Assembly (NCBI GenBank): GCA_035399845.1
Contig: DAOPJV010000020.1
Coordinates: 28,741 to 92,740, forward strand
Direction: 5' to 3'
Length of the DNA stretch: 64,000 nt
Origin: ECT2AJA-110-A sp035399845
GTDB taxonomy: Bacteria > Planctomycetota > Phycisphaerae > UBA1845 > UTPLA1
A program made the position numbers and the translations under genes. The notes beneath the pieces were generated by a model. It was not told the DNA's origin. It made no database searches and was given only the letters and a program-made list of their open reading frames with translations. Every line of letters begins with the position of its first letter. Positions within the stretch are counted from its first letter, which is position 1. Of this stretch, positions 10,248-19,152 are shown piece after piece.

Positions 10248-10299
10248 ATGATCTTATAAAGCCGATCCCTCCATCAAAGAACGCTATCGGCTAGATCAT
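10248..10299 (-). terminator. Bulged hairpin just downstream of nrdJ
   Basis: ATGATCT (10248-10254) and AGCCGAT (10260-10266) pair in order with ATCGGCT (10286-10292) and AGATCAT (10293-10299), giving 14 bp with a five-base TATAA bulge on the left arm and a 19-nt loop. It starts 37 nt after the nrdJ stop, so it could end or protect that transcript. There is no U-tract, so intrinsic termination is not assured. Confidence 0.45.
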
Positions 10300-10335
10300 G
10301 GTTTCCTTCTTTAGAGAAAATGGGGGCGCTGCGTA

Positions 10336-12945
10336 TTAGCACTGAGCGTAGCCACACCCGTGGCACTTTACGCAGCCTTCACCCATGTCGAGATCGCCGC
10401 CGCATTCCGGGCACTTCACGCGATAGGAGTGCCGCGGAGCGACCGCCCGATCCGCCGGTTCAGCGATCGCGGCGGAGGACTCGCCGTGGTGTTTTCCATT
10501 TCCATTCGACGACGGCGTCGGGTCCGCCTCGATGACCGACGGGTCGATCTCGCCCAGGAGCAGGGCCTTCAGCCCATGCCGCTCCTTGGCCTTGATATAT
10601 CGTTTCAGCCCCTTGGCGATGCCATCGCCCAGCGAGCCGATTCGACCGTGCCGCGTCGGGATCTGAAGCGACGAACCGATGCCGGACAGCTGCTTGGTCA
10701 CATGGATCAGGCTGCCGCCCGCGCGGAGCCACAGGCTGATCAGTCGGCAGATCGCCTCGAGATCGCTCGTCGCCACGTCGCCGCCCTTGCCAAGCTGGGC
10801 AAAGACTTCGCATTCGCCTTCCGTTCGCGGATCCACAGTGATCTGGATGTGCATGTTGCCGAAGGGCGTCTGCTGGCGAACTCGGATGGCGCTCGTGATC
10901 GGCGGCAGTTCTCGCGGCTCCAGCGTCGGTCGCGGCTGCTCGACCTTCGTGATCCGCTCGCCGAAGAGGTTCGTCTCCGTCGTGACTTTTCGCTCTTCCT
11001 TGATCGGCTCCTCGACCTCGACGACGGCCGAGCCATTGCCGCTGTGTTTCTTCTCGGAATCCGCGAGGGCCATCGGCTGGCTCGAGCGGCAGCCGTCACG
11101 GTAGACCGTCACGCCCTTGCAGCCGAGTTCGAAGGCCATTTTGTAGATCTTGTCCACGTCCGCCGGGTCGGCGTCGTGATGGAAGTTGATCGTCTTGCTG
11201 ATCGACGAATCGCAATGCGACTGGAACGCGGCCTGCATGCGAACGTGCCACTCGGGCTCGATGTCGTGGGCGCAGACGAACACGTCCTTCACGTCTTCAG
11301 GGATATCATCAAAATGAGCGAGGGTGCCGTCCCTGGCGATGCGCTCCATCATTCCCTCGCTCCAGAATCCGCGTTCGCGCGCGACCTGCTCGAACGTGTC
11401 ATTGACCTCGATCATCGGCGCCTTGCCTTCATCCTGACCCTTCAGGACGTTCCGGAAAAACGCCAGGCTGAACATCGGTTCAATACCGCCCGAACAGTCG
11501 GCGATGATGCTGATCGTGCCCGTGGGGGCGACAGTCGTGACTGCGCTGTTGCGCATGGGTCGATTGTACCTGGTGTCCCAGAGGCTGTTCGACCAGTTGG
11601 GGAAGCTGCCGCGCTCGCCGGCGAGCTTCTCGGAATAATTGTGCGCCTCGTCGTTGACGAACTTCATGAAGCGCTCGCCCCAGGCGACGCCCTCTTCCGA
11701 GTTGTACTTAACGCCGAGCTTGTACAGGGCGTCGGCGAAACCCATGATGCCGATGCCGATCTTGCGATTGCTCTTGCAGATGCGATCGATCTCGTCGAGC
11801 GGGTAGTTGTTGGCGTCGATGACGTTGTCGAGGAATCGCGTCGAGTCGTGCACGGTCTCCCGAAGCGCGTCCCAGTCCACGGCCGCGTCACGCGTGCAGG
11901 GATCCGTGACGAACAGGCCGAGGTTGACGCTGCCGAGGTTGCACGCCTCGTACGGCAGCAGCGGCTGCTCGCCGCAGGGGTTTGTCGCCTCGATCCGGCC
12001 GACGTGCGGCGTCGGATTGGCGTCGTTGATGCGATCGATGAAGACGACGCCCGGCTCGCCCGTCTGCCACGCGTGCTTCACGATGATGTCCCAGACTTCG
12101 CGACGCGAATAGACCGGCGTTTCGCCGTCAAAAGTCTCGGCCGGGATCAGGTGCTTCAGCTCGTAGCCCGCAATATCCACGTCACGCGGCACGAAATACT
12201 GCTTGCCCGTGCGCGGATTTCGCGTCGCGTGCGGCGAATCGGGATCGGCGATAAAGGCCGACATCCATTCGTCCGTGACCTTCACGGAGATGTTGTAGTT
12301 CGTGAACTGCGTCAGGTCCTGCTTGGCGTACAGGAACTTCATGATGTCGGGATGATGGATGTACATCATGCCCATGTTCGCGCCGCGGCGGAACGCGCCC
12401 TGCTGGATGGCGTTCGTCGCCTCGCTGAAGGCCCGCCAGAAGCTGATCGGTCCGCTCGTCGTGCCGCCGCTCGATCGGATGTAGTCACCCGTGGGGCGCA
12501 GGGCGTCGAAGGCGAAACCCGTGCCACCGCCCGCCTTCTGGATCAGGGCTGTGTGCTTGATCGAGTCGAAGATGCCGTCGATCGAATCGGGCACCGGCAG
12601 GACGAAGCACGCGCTCAGCATGCCCATCGATCGACCGGCGTTCATCAGCGTCGGGCTGTTCGGCATGAATCGCCGCGACGTCATCAGGCTCTTGAACCGC
12701 GCCTTCCACTCGCTGCGGCCCGCATGTCCCCCGCCATAGTTCTGCTCGATCTGCGCCACGACCTCGGCGACGCGATCAAAGAGATCATCCGGCGTTTCCG
12801 TACAGACGCCGGACTCATCCTTCTGAAGGTAACGCGCCCGAAGCACCCGCAGGGCGTTCTCCGTCAGCCCGTGCTCCTTGAAGCGCGAAGATTTTGAGAC
12901 ATCCGTGTCCAAACGAGAGAGTCGATCCGTCGAAGCCGTGACCAT
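10336..12945 (-). CDS. nrdJ: Adenosylcobalamin-dependent (class II) ribonucleotide reductase
   Basis: An 869-residue enzyme that reduces ribonucleotides to deoxyribonucleotides using a B12-generated radical, so it needs no oxygen. Visible are the N-terminal helical region (LTENALRVLRARYLQKD), the active-site block NPCGEQPLLPYEACNLGSVNL with the N-x-C-x-E arrangement, PTGTISIIADCSGGIEP, and the C-terminal CPECGGDLDMGEGCVKCHGCGYAQC zinc-ribbon/redox tail typical of long bacterial NrdJ proteins. I start it at ATG 12945. ATGs at 13026 and 13032 would add 27-29 residues, and neither start has a convincing ribosome site. No cobalamin riboswitch was recognised upstream. Confidence 0.93.
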   Translation of the reverse strand: MVTASTDRLSRLDTDVSKSSRFKEHGLTENALRVLRARYLQKDESGVCTETPDDLFDRVAEVVAQIEQNYGGGHAGRSEWKARFKSLMTSRRFMPNSPTLMNAGRSMGMLSACFVLPVPDSIDGIFDSIKHTALIQKAGGGTGFAFDALRPTGDYIRSSGGTTSGPISFWRAFSEATNAIQQGAFRRGANMGMMYIHHPDIMKFLYAKQDLTQFTNYNISVKVTDEWMSAFIADPDSPHATRNPRTGKQYFVPRDVDIAGYELKHLIPAETFDGETPVYSRREVWDIIVKHAWQTGEPGVVFIDRINDANPTPHVGRIEATNPCGEQPLLPYEACNLGSVNLGLFVTDPCTRDAAVDWDALRETVHDSTRFLDNVIDANNYPLDEIDRICKSNRKIGIGIMGFADALYKLGVKYNSEEGVAWGERFMKFVNDEAHNYSEKLAGERGSFPNWSNSLWDTRYNRPMRNSAVTTVAPTGTISIIADCSGGIEPMFSLAFFRNVLKGQDEGKAPMIEVNDTFEQVARERGFWSEGMMERIARDGTLAHFDDIPEDVKDVFVCAHDIEPEWHVRMQAAFQSHCDSSISKTINFHHDADPADVDKIYKMAFELGCKGVTVYRDGCRSSQPMALADSEKKHSGNGSAVVEVEEPIKEERKVTTETNLFGERITKVEQPRPTLEPRELPPITSAIRVRQQTPFGNMHIQITVDPRTEGECEVFAQLGKGGDVATSDLEAICRLISLWLRAGGSLIHVTKQLSGIGSSLQIPTRHGRIGSLGDGIAKGLKRYIKAKERHGLKALLLGEIDPSVIEADPTPSSNGNGKHHGESSAAIAEPADRAVAPRHSYRVKCPECGGDLDMGEGCVKCHGCGYAQC

Positions 12946-13032
12946 TTCCGCACCGCCGATTTGCGAAGTGAAGCGCCATCCCGATCCCGGGGCGACGCAA
13001 TTGCCAAGTGTTGTCCCGCCCGACATCCCCAT

Positions 13033-13638
13033 CCTGGGTCCGCCGAGCCCGGCCTGAGGCCGGGACGCGCTGGAAAAACCGTGAGTCGAATAGCGACCCG
13101 CCCGGGCATGGCCGATTTCTCCGGCCTGGCCAAGCCCGATTCGCGTCGTCGCCGTAATTCTGTTAACGGTAATATCCGGGCGCCCCCTTCAGGCGCGGGA
13201 CTATAAATACTACAACATATAGTGGGTGTCAAAGGGAAAGACAACAAAATATGGCACCACCATAAACCTCGCCATTCGCGTGACTTAGCCCCGGACGCGC
13301 GAATTCCGGAGCATTTGAGGGTGGTTCGCCTGTAAGCTTTGCGAACACCACCGATTGTGGTAAGCGTCCCGGAAAAATCACCGCATGGCGCGTTATTATT
13401 GGACGATCGCCTCGCGCCAATTTCGCGAAAACTTCGCGCAAATCGGCTCTAATGGCCCCAATTTCAGGGCTCGGCGAGCGGCGATTCTCGCCTGACCTAA
13501 CGCTCGTTCGGCGCTATGGTTATCAGGCAATGCGCCACACGCTACAGACCAATACGAACGCGAATTGATGAAATTAGCCGCTGGATCGGGCGGATCCCGC
13601 CCCCTGCGGATGGCGCCCGAAAGACCCACCACAAAGAG
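13033..13638. other. Intergenic region upstream of nrdJ
   Basis: About 600 nt between nrdJ and the methyltransferase, A/T-rich between 13200 and 13460 compared with its neighbours. One inverted repeat (listed separately) stands out. No other feature was identified. Confidence 0.5.
13200..13223 (-). promoter_or_regulatory. Inverted repeat resembling a degenerate NrdR-type site
   Basis: ACTATA (13200-13205) and TATAGT (13218-13223) form an inverted repeat in an A/T-rich island about 255 nt before the nrdJ ATG. NrdR boxes are 16-bp palindromes of the general form acaCtATATaTwGtgt in front of reductase genes. The two half-matches here overlap rather than sitting about 30 bp apart, so the assignment is tentative. 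Confidence 0.3.
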
Positions 13639-14295
13639 ATGCCAGAATCACCGCCGTCACAATGCCCGCTCTGCAACGGACCGGCCGATTGCCGGCCCCT
13701 CAACCCTGCCCGGCCGCTTCGGCACTGCCGCCAATGCGATCTGATCTTCGCGAGCCCCGAGACCCATCCCGATCCCGACGCCGAACGCGAGCGCTATCTC
13801 AGACATGAGAATTCGCTGGATGACCCCGGCTACGTTGCGACGTTTGACGCTGTCCTCGAACTGATGGGTCGCCGCGCCACCGCGGCCGGTCACACGCTCG
13901 ACTTCGGCTCGGGCCCCACGCCCGTGCTCGTCGAGCTCCTTCGCCGTCAGGGGTTCGACGCGGTCGGCTACGACCCCTACTTCGCCCCCGACACGGATCT
14001 TTCGGGCCCCTTCGACGCCATCGTGTCCGTCGAGACGTTTGAACACTTCGCCCGGCCCCGACGCGAACTCGAGACGCTCCGCGCGCGACTGGCCCCCGGC
14101 GCGCCGCTCATCGTCAAGACCCTCTTCCATCCCGGTCCCGACGCCCTGGACGGCTGGCATTACCTCCGCGATCACACGCACGTCAGCTTCTACTCCGCCG
14201 CGACGTTCGAGTGGATCGCATCAGGCTTCGACTTCCGACTCGTCGAGCATGACAGCGTCTCGATCGCCTGTCTCGTCGCCCCGGAATCGGCGTAA
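13639..14295 (+). CDS. Class I SAM-dependent methyltransferase with N-terminal zinc-binding motif
   Basis: A 218-residue protein. The N-terminus has CPLCNG and CRQC pairs (residues about 9-40) that likely bind zinc. The rest is a Rossmann-type methyltransferase: HTLDFGSGPTPVLVELL (SAM motif I, about residue 92), GYDPY (motif II), DAIVSVETFEHFARP (motif IV), then a conserved SFYSAATFEWIA segment. Proteins of this build methylate sugars or small molecules; the substrate here is not evident. The stop is 12 nt before the next gene, so the two are probably co-transcribed. Confidence 0.82.
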   Translation: MPESPPSQCPLCNGPADCRPLNPARPLRHCRQCDLIFASPETHPDPDAERERYLRHENSLDDPGYVATFDAVLELMGRRATAAGHTLDFGSGPTPVLVELLRRQGFDAVGYDPYFAPDTDLSGPFDAIVSVETFEHFARPRRELETLRARLAPGAPLIVKTLFHPGPDALDGWHYLRDHTHVSFYSAATFEWIASGFDFRLVEHDSVSIACLVAPESA

Positions 14296-14307
14296 GATGG
14301 CGCGTCG

Positions 14308-15432
14308 ATGATCGTCGATGTCCATTGCCATGTCGGCTACAGCAACCTGCCATTCGACGGGTCGATTCCGCGCTTTACCTTCGAGTCGATCGACACGGCC
14401 GGCGCCGACGCCTGCGACAGCTACTTTTCCCGCCGCATGCTCGCACGCCCCGGCTGGTTCTTCATCAAGCGCATGCTGGGGATCGATCCCTCCCTGGCGC
14501 CGGGTCCCGAACTCGATCGACAGATCGCGCAGGTCAACGAACGCCATTGGACGTCCGCTCGCAGCGCCGATCGCCTCGTGCTGCTCGCCTTCGACGCCTG
14601 TCACACTACGGACGGACGCGCGCTCGGCGCCGCGGCGCGCGGGCGCGATCAGGGTTCCGACCTGTACGTCTCCAACAGCCTCGTTCGATCGATGTGTGAC
14701 AGGCGCCCCGATCGCTATCTCTTCGGCGCCTCAATCCATCCTTATCGCGATGGCGCCGTTGCGATGCTCGACGAAGTCGCCGACGCCGGCGCCGCCCTCG
14801 TCAAATGGCTCCCCGTCCACCAGAACATCGACGCGACAGACGAGCGCGTGATCGCGTTCATGCGGCGGGCCGCCGAACGGGAGGTCCCCCTCCTCATTCA
14901 CTATGGCGGCGAAATGTCCCTGACGCGCCAGCACGCCGACCAGGAACATCCGGGGCCCCTGCTCGAATCGCTGCGCCGGCTGCGCACTGAACACGCAATG
15001 CCGAAGGTCATCGTCGCCCACGTCGCGACGCCATCCTTCCCCTGGCAGAACGAAGACGGCTATCGCGCGTTCCTGCTCGCCCTGGAGCGTGAATTTCATG
15101 ACGCGCCGCTCTACGCGGACATCTCCGCCCTCGCCGCCTTCGGCCGAACGAAACGCCTCCGCGAACTCGCCGATCGGAAGGACCTCCATCGCAAGCTCGT
15201 CTGGGGCACGGACTTTCCGATTCCCGTGCTGCTGACGCCCTTCCGATTCCGCCTGGACCGGGCCACGCGCCGCCGGATCGCCGCCGAGCCTTCATGGATC
15301 GAACGGGACTACCAGCTCAAGAAGGCCCTCGGTTTCGATGAGGGCGTTTTCCATCGCGGCGCGGAACTCGTCCCGCCGACGGCCCTGACTGTTGACAACG
15401 CTCACGCCGCTGCCGATCGTGAGGAATCGTGA
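14308..15432 (+). CDS. Amidohydrolase-family metal-dependent hydrolase
   Basis: A 374-residue TIM-barrel hydrolase of the amidohydrolase-2 (PF04909-like) type. The metal motif HCH is in IVDVHCHVGYS at the N-terminus, with a likely metal His in VPLLIHYGG (about residue 197), another in VIVAHVATP (about 236) and the terminal Asp in KLVWGTDFPIPV (about 300). Members include decarboxylases and lactonases, so the substrate cannot be fixed. It begins 12 nt after the methyltransferase and ends 34 nt before pyrD, suggesting one operon. Confidence 0.8.
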   Translation: MIVDVHCHVGYSNLPFDGSIPRFTFESIDTAGADACDSYFSRRMLARPGWFFIKRMLGIDPSLAPGPELDRQIAQVNERHWTSARSADRLVLLAFDACHTTDGRALGAAARGRDQGSDLYVSNSLVRSMCDRRPDRYLFGASIHPYRDGAVAMLDEVADAGAALVKWLPVHQNIDATDERVIAFMRRAAEREVPLLIHYGGEMSLTRQHADQEHPGPLLESLRRLRTEHAMPKVIVAHVATPSFPWQNEDGYRAFLLALEREFHDAPLYADISALAAFGRTKRLRELADRKDLHRKLVWGTDFPIPVLLTPFRFRLDRATRRRIAAEPSWIERDYQLKKALGFDEGVFHRGAELVPPTALTVDNAHAAADREES

Positions 15433-15466
15433 CTCAGGCAAACCCGGTTCAAGGAACCCCTCGCGA

Positions 15467-16396
15467 ATGAGCGCCCCCGATCTTTCCATCCGGCTCGGTC
15501 CCGTCGAACTGAAGAATCCCGTCCTGACGGCGTCGGGCACGTGCGGCTATGGACCCGAGTACGCGCCGTTCAGCGATCTCTCGGCGCTCGGCGGCTTCAC
15601 GACAAAAAGCGTGACGCTCAGGCCACGCAAGGGCAACGCGCCGCAACGAATCGTCGAAACGCCCGGCGGCATGCTCAACGCCATTGGTCTCGCCAACGTG
15701 GGGATCGACGAGTTCGAGCGAGTGAAGGCGCCCGCAGCCGCCACGATCGGCACGAAGATCTTCGCCAACGTCGCGGGCCATTCCATCGAGGAATATGTCG
15801 AAGTCTGCCGGCGCATCGACGCCATCGAATCGATCGCCGGGATCGAACTGAATGTCTCCTGCCCGAACGTCTCGGATGGACTCACGTTCGGGACCGACGC
15901 GAAGCTGCTCGCCGAAGTCACGCGGGCGTGCCGAACCGTCATTCAGCGCGGCGCCCTGATTGTGAAGCTGTCGCCGAACGTCACGGACATCACGCAGATG
16001 GCCCGCGCCGCGATCGACGGCGGCGCCGACGCGCTCTCGATGATCAACACGCTGCTCGGCATGAAGATCGATATCAACAAGCGAAAGCCCGTCATCGCCA
16101 ATCGCACGGGCGGTCTCAGCGGTCCCTGCATCCGCCCCGTCGCCATCCATCTCGTGAACAAGGTCTACAAGGCCGTTGCCAGGGATGCGGGCGTGCCGAT
16201 CGTGGGCATGGGCGGGATTTCGACGTGGCAGGACGCAATCGAGTTCATCCTCGCCGGCGCCACGGCCGTCAGCGTCGGTACGGCGCTCTTCGCCCATCCC
16301 GACGCGCCCGAACACGTCGTTGCGGGCATCGAAGACTATCTGCGACGCAACAGTGTGGCGTCCGTCCGCGAACTCGTCGGCGCCCTGGACGAGTAA
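15467..16396 (+). CDS. pyrD: Dihydroorotate dehydrogenase, class 1B catalytic subunit
   Basis: A 309-residue FMN enzyme that oxidises dihydroorotate to orotate in pyrimidine synthesis. Signatures are NPVLTASGTCGYG at the N-terminus, GGMLNAIGLANVG (about 67-79), IELNVSCPNV with catalytic Cys132 (a Cys base marks class 1), LSPNVTDI, NTLLGMKID, and the phosphate-binding VGMGGISTWQDA followed by GTALF. The electron-transfer subunit gene pyrK, a usual partner of class 1B, is not seen in the window. ATG 15467 was chosen because family homology begins there. It is followed directly by repeats and an assembly gap. Confidence 0.93.
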   Translation: MSAPDLSIRLGPVELKNPVLTASGTCGYGPEYAPFSDLSALGGFTTKSVTLRPRKGNAPQRIVETPGGMLNAIGLANVGIDEFERVKAPAAATIGTKIFANVAGHSIEEYVEVCRRIDAIESIAGIELNVSCPNVSDGLTFGTDAKLLAEVTRACRTVIQRGALIVKLSPNVTDITQMARAAIDGGADALSMINTLLGMKIDINKRKPVIANRTGGLSGPCIRPVAIHLVNKVYKAVARDAGVPIVGMGGISTWQDAIEFILAGATAVSVGTALFAHPDAPEHVVAGIEDYLRRNSVASVRELVGALDE

Positions 16397-16452
16397 GACG
16401 CCTCGCACGGTGTCTCGCTGCGCCGACGGATCCTAAAGCAACAATCGCCATC

Positions 16453-16831
16453 GGGTGGCATGCNNNNNNNNNNNNNNNNNNNNNNNNNNNNNNNNNNNNN
16501 NNNNNNNNNNNNNNNNNNNNNNNNNNNNNNNNNNNNNNNNNNNNNNNNNNNNNNNNNNNNNNNTTGCCCCAAAAGGCAAGCATGCGAAGTCGCGGCGCCG
16601 AACACGCGCGACGTGACGTTCTGACGTCGCCACCGCCGCCACATGCTCCCCTTTGAGGGGGGAGCATGCCACCCATCGCTGCGGCGACTCAACCGGGTGG
16701 CATGCTTGCCCCAAAAGGCAAGCATGCGAAGTCGCGGCGCCGAACACGCGCGACGTGACGACCTGACGTCGGTACCGCCGCCACATGCTCCCCTTTGAGG
16801 GGGGAGCATGCCACCCATCGTTGCGGGGACT
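16453..16831. repeat. Tandem palindromic repeat, 142-nt period, interrupted by the gap
   Basis: One complete unit (16695-16816) and one unit split by the gap are offset by exactly 142 nt with only a few differences. Each unit begins GGGTGGCATGC and ends GCATGCCACCC, which are inverted copies. Inside are two hairpins: GCATGCTTGCC/GGCAAGCATGC around CCAAAA, and ATGCTCCCC/GGGGAGCAT around TTTGAGGG. The sequence just left of the gap (GGGTGGCATGC) and just right of it (TTGCCCC) join into a normal unit start. A shortened relative lies at 62730. Confidence 0.85.
16464..16563. other. Assembly gap (100 N)
   Basis: Exactly 100 N, the usual placeholder for a gap of unknown size. It falls inside a repeat unit, so the true copy number is not known. 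Confidence 0.98.
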
Positions 16832-16917
16832 TGGATTAGGGGGAGTGTATTCGCGTTGCGGACGTGGATTTCCGCCGGATGCTGGCGCGAGATGGGAGTC
16901 TCGTACCAGCAAGACGC

Positions 16918-18087
16918 TTACGGCACGATCTCGACGATTGATTCGCCGGAGACGAGCATGTCGTAAAGTTCGGCCACATCATCGGCGAGCAGTCGCACGC
17001 AGCCCATGGACATGTCGGCGCCGATGCTGCCAGGGTCGATCGTGCCATGGACGCCGAAGCCTGATCGGCCGATGCACTCACCGGCCACACAGTCGAGACC
17101 GATCCAGCGATCGCCGATCGGATTGTTCGGGTCATCGGGGGAGTAATGCGTTCCGTCGCGCGGATCCGTCCAGGCCGGGTTGACCTGCTTCGTCGTGACT
17201 TCCCACTCGCCGATCGGTGTGCCGTTGTCCATGCCCAGACCGACGGTATAGCTCTTCACGTACTGGTCCTGCAGGAAGATGTCCATTCGATGCTGGCTCT
17301 TTCGAACCACGGCGCGGAACGGGCCGTCGATCACCTTGAGCCGGGCGCCGGCGCGGATCATATCTTTCTGCCTGAGCTGATTGATCTTCGCCAGAAAGTC
17401 GATCGTAAGCTTGTGGCGCTTCGCCAGCACGTAGAGGCTCTCGCCGCTGGCGACTTCGTGCATGCGCGCGATCGGATCGCCGGGCGACGCCAGCTTGCCG
17501 AAGACGAGCTTGTCGGCGATCGTCGCCAGATCTCGGCGCACGCCCTCCTGCTGCTCCATCGACAGACGGCCTTCCAGGGCCTTGTTCAAATGACGTCGGG
17601 CTTCGACGAACTGACCTCGCTCCATCGCGCGACGGCCCGCCAAAATGTCGGCGTCGACGGATGTCGCGGGACGGGCGACTGTCGCCGCCGCGCCGGACGA
17701 CGACTCGCCATCGGACCGTTTCGACGGCGTCTCGCGACGCGGCGTCAGGGGAGTCGCCGCCACGTCTCCCAGGGCGACGCCCTGATTTGCCGCGACGATG
17801 GTCGGTCCACCCATCTGCGGCGCATCGGCCGCCGGCGCCGGGGACACGGCGGGCGCCGAAGGTGTCGCCGACGTCGAGTCGGCCCCGTGGGTCGCGCTGA
17901 GCGGCATGACGGCCCGATCCGCCACGACCACGCTGCCAACATCCGACGTCAGGGCAATGGAGCCCTGCGGCGCATTTCCCTCGGCTCGGAATTTCCAGAG
18001 GTAGAGCCCCCACAAGGAGGCCGCCACGAGACAGATGGCGAAGAAGACCGACTTGGAGGTACTGACACTGCTCTGCGAAGTGGACAT
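16918..18087 (-). CDS. LysM and L,D-transpeptidase (YkuD) protein
   Basis: A 389-residue envelope protein. It has an N-terminal membrane anchor (SVFFAICLVAASLWGLYLW, about residues 12-30), a long low-complexity Ala/Pro/Ser linker, a short helical segment (about 165-215), a LysM peptidoglycan-binding domain (EVASGESLYVLAKRHKL...INQL, about 220-265) and a C-terminal YkuD catalytic domain. The catalytic motif is intact: His347 in HGTID and Cys363 in MGCVRL. Enzymes of this type make 3-3 peptidoglycan cross-links or attach proteins to the wall. AAGGAG 8-9 nt before ATG 18087 fixes the start; the open frame upstream is not coding-like. Confidence 0.9.
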   Translation of the reverse strand: MSTSQSSVSTSKSVFFAICLVAASLWGLYLWKFRAEGNAPQGSIALTSDVGSVVVADRAVMPLSATHGADSTSATPSAPAVSPAPAADAPQMGGPTIVAANQGVALGDVAATPLTPRRETPSKRSDGESSSGAAATVARPATSVDADILAGRRAMERGQFVEARRHLNKALEGRLSMEQQEGVRRDLATIADKLVFGKLASPGDPIARMHEVASGESLYVLAKRHKLTIDFLAKINQLRQKDMIRAGARLKVIDGPFRAVVRKSQHRMDIFLQDQYVKSYTVGLGMDNGTPIGEWEVTTKQVNPAWTDPRDGTHYSPDDPNNPIGDRWIGLDCVAGECIGRSGFGVHGTIDPGSIGADMSMGCVRLLADDVAELYDMLVSGESIVEIVP

Positions 18088-18370
18088 CGACGCCGCTCCT
18101 TCAGCCGAGCATCCACACCCCTCCCTGGTGAATGCGCGATTCCTCATTCGCCGATTCGAGCCCGCGCGGCTTGCCCGCACGCGATCGAAACGACTCTCGC
18201 AACAGACGCGACAAACAGGTTGCGTCTCATGTATGACAGATACTTAAGCATACCCGTCTTCGATAGACGATCAACCGCGTTGGCGTGGCGTGAGAGGCCA
18301 ACACGCGTCACGCGTCATGTGATTTTTGAATCGATCGTCTCGTGTGATTACGAACGGGAGATGAAATGGT

Positions 18371-18967
18371 TCAGCGATGAAAGCGCCGAACCTGTTGATC
18401 CGTCACGAGCATGTTCATTCGCACATCGTGCTCGCGCGCCGGCAGCGACTCGACAAACTGATCTTCCAGCGCAAAGGCGCAGGAAACGCCGCGAAAGCCC
18501 TTGCGACTCAGGAATCGATCGTAGAAGCCGCGACCGCGACCCAGCCGATTGCCTTCGCCATCGAATCCCAGCCCGGGAACGATCACGAGATCAATCAGCC
18601 CGACCGGCAGCGGCGCCCCTCGCGCCGGTTCGCGGATTCCATATTGCGTTTCGGCGATATCAGTATCGAGGTTGCTGATTTCGACGGGGATCATCCGGCT
18701 GGTTTCCCAGCCCACCTGCGGCGCAAGGACCCGTTTTCGATCCTTCCAGGCCTGGAGCACGATCGACGTGGTATCCGCCTCGTGCCAGTTCGACAGGTAA
18801 ATCATCAGGATTTCGGCCTGCTGGTACTCCGGTTCGGCGAAGAGCCGCGCCGCCGCCGCCCGCGACCGCTCCTGAATGACGGCCGGCGAGAGCGTCGCCA
18901 TGTGCGTGCGCAGACTGCTGCGGAGTTCCTTCTTCACCAGACCCCCTTTTTCCGTTGGACGTACCAT
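18371..18967 (-). CDS. 5-formyltetrahydrofolate cyclo-ligase
   Basis: A 198-residue enzyme that converts 5-formyl-THF to 5,10-methenyl-THF with ATP. Family marks are KKELRSSLR at the N-terminus, the IYLSNWHEADT block, EPARGAPLP, LVIVPGLGFDGEGNRLGRGRGFYDRFL with the ATP/Mg-binding Gly-rich loop, and a C-terminal REHDVRMNMLVTD. Length is normal. No Shine-Dalgarno precedes ATG 18967; a GTG at LVKKEL with GGGGG just upstream is a possible shorter start. It is divergent from the WecA-like gene at 19153. Confidence 0.9.
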   Translation of the reverse strand: MVRPTEKGGLVKKELRSSLRTHMATLSPAVIQERSRAAAARLFAEPEYQQAEILMIYLSNWHEADTTSIVLQAWKDRKRVLAPQVGWETSRMIPVEISNLDTDIAETQYGIREPARGAPLPVGLIDLVIVPGLGFDGEGNRLGRGRGFYDRFLSRKGFRGVSCAFALEDQFVESLPAREHDVRMNMLVTDQQVRRFHR

Positions 18968-19152
18968 ATAGACTGTAATCTCGGCATTCAATAGCATGCC
19001 GGGCCAGTATTGTCGCCTATTAAAAGGGCGCCTGCGCGCGCCGTCGACGCGATGGCTGGCCACGCCCGGATCGCCGGCGAAGCCGGACCCGCGCCGATGA
19101 TGCTGAAAACGTACCCATAGACGATTCGACGCGTCGCAGACGACTGGATTCG

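Noticed and set aside
10360..12897. 845-codon plus-strand frame opposite nrdJ
   Set aside because: Arg/Asp/Val-rich composition and no domain; it mirrors the coding frame of nrdJ.
13033..13300. Cobalamin riboswitch upstream of nrdJ
   Set aside because: No B12-box-like GCCACTG motif or recognisable fold was found by eye.
16564..16831. CRISPR array or ISL-type element
   Set aside because: Only about two units of 142 nt, no spacers, no transposase; it fits a palindromic non-coding repeat better.
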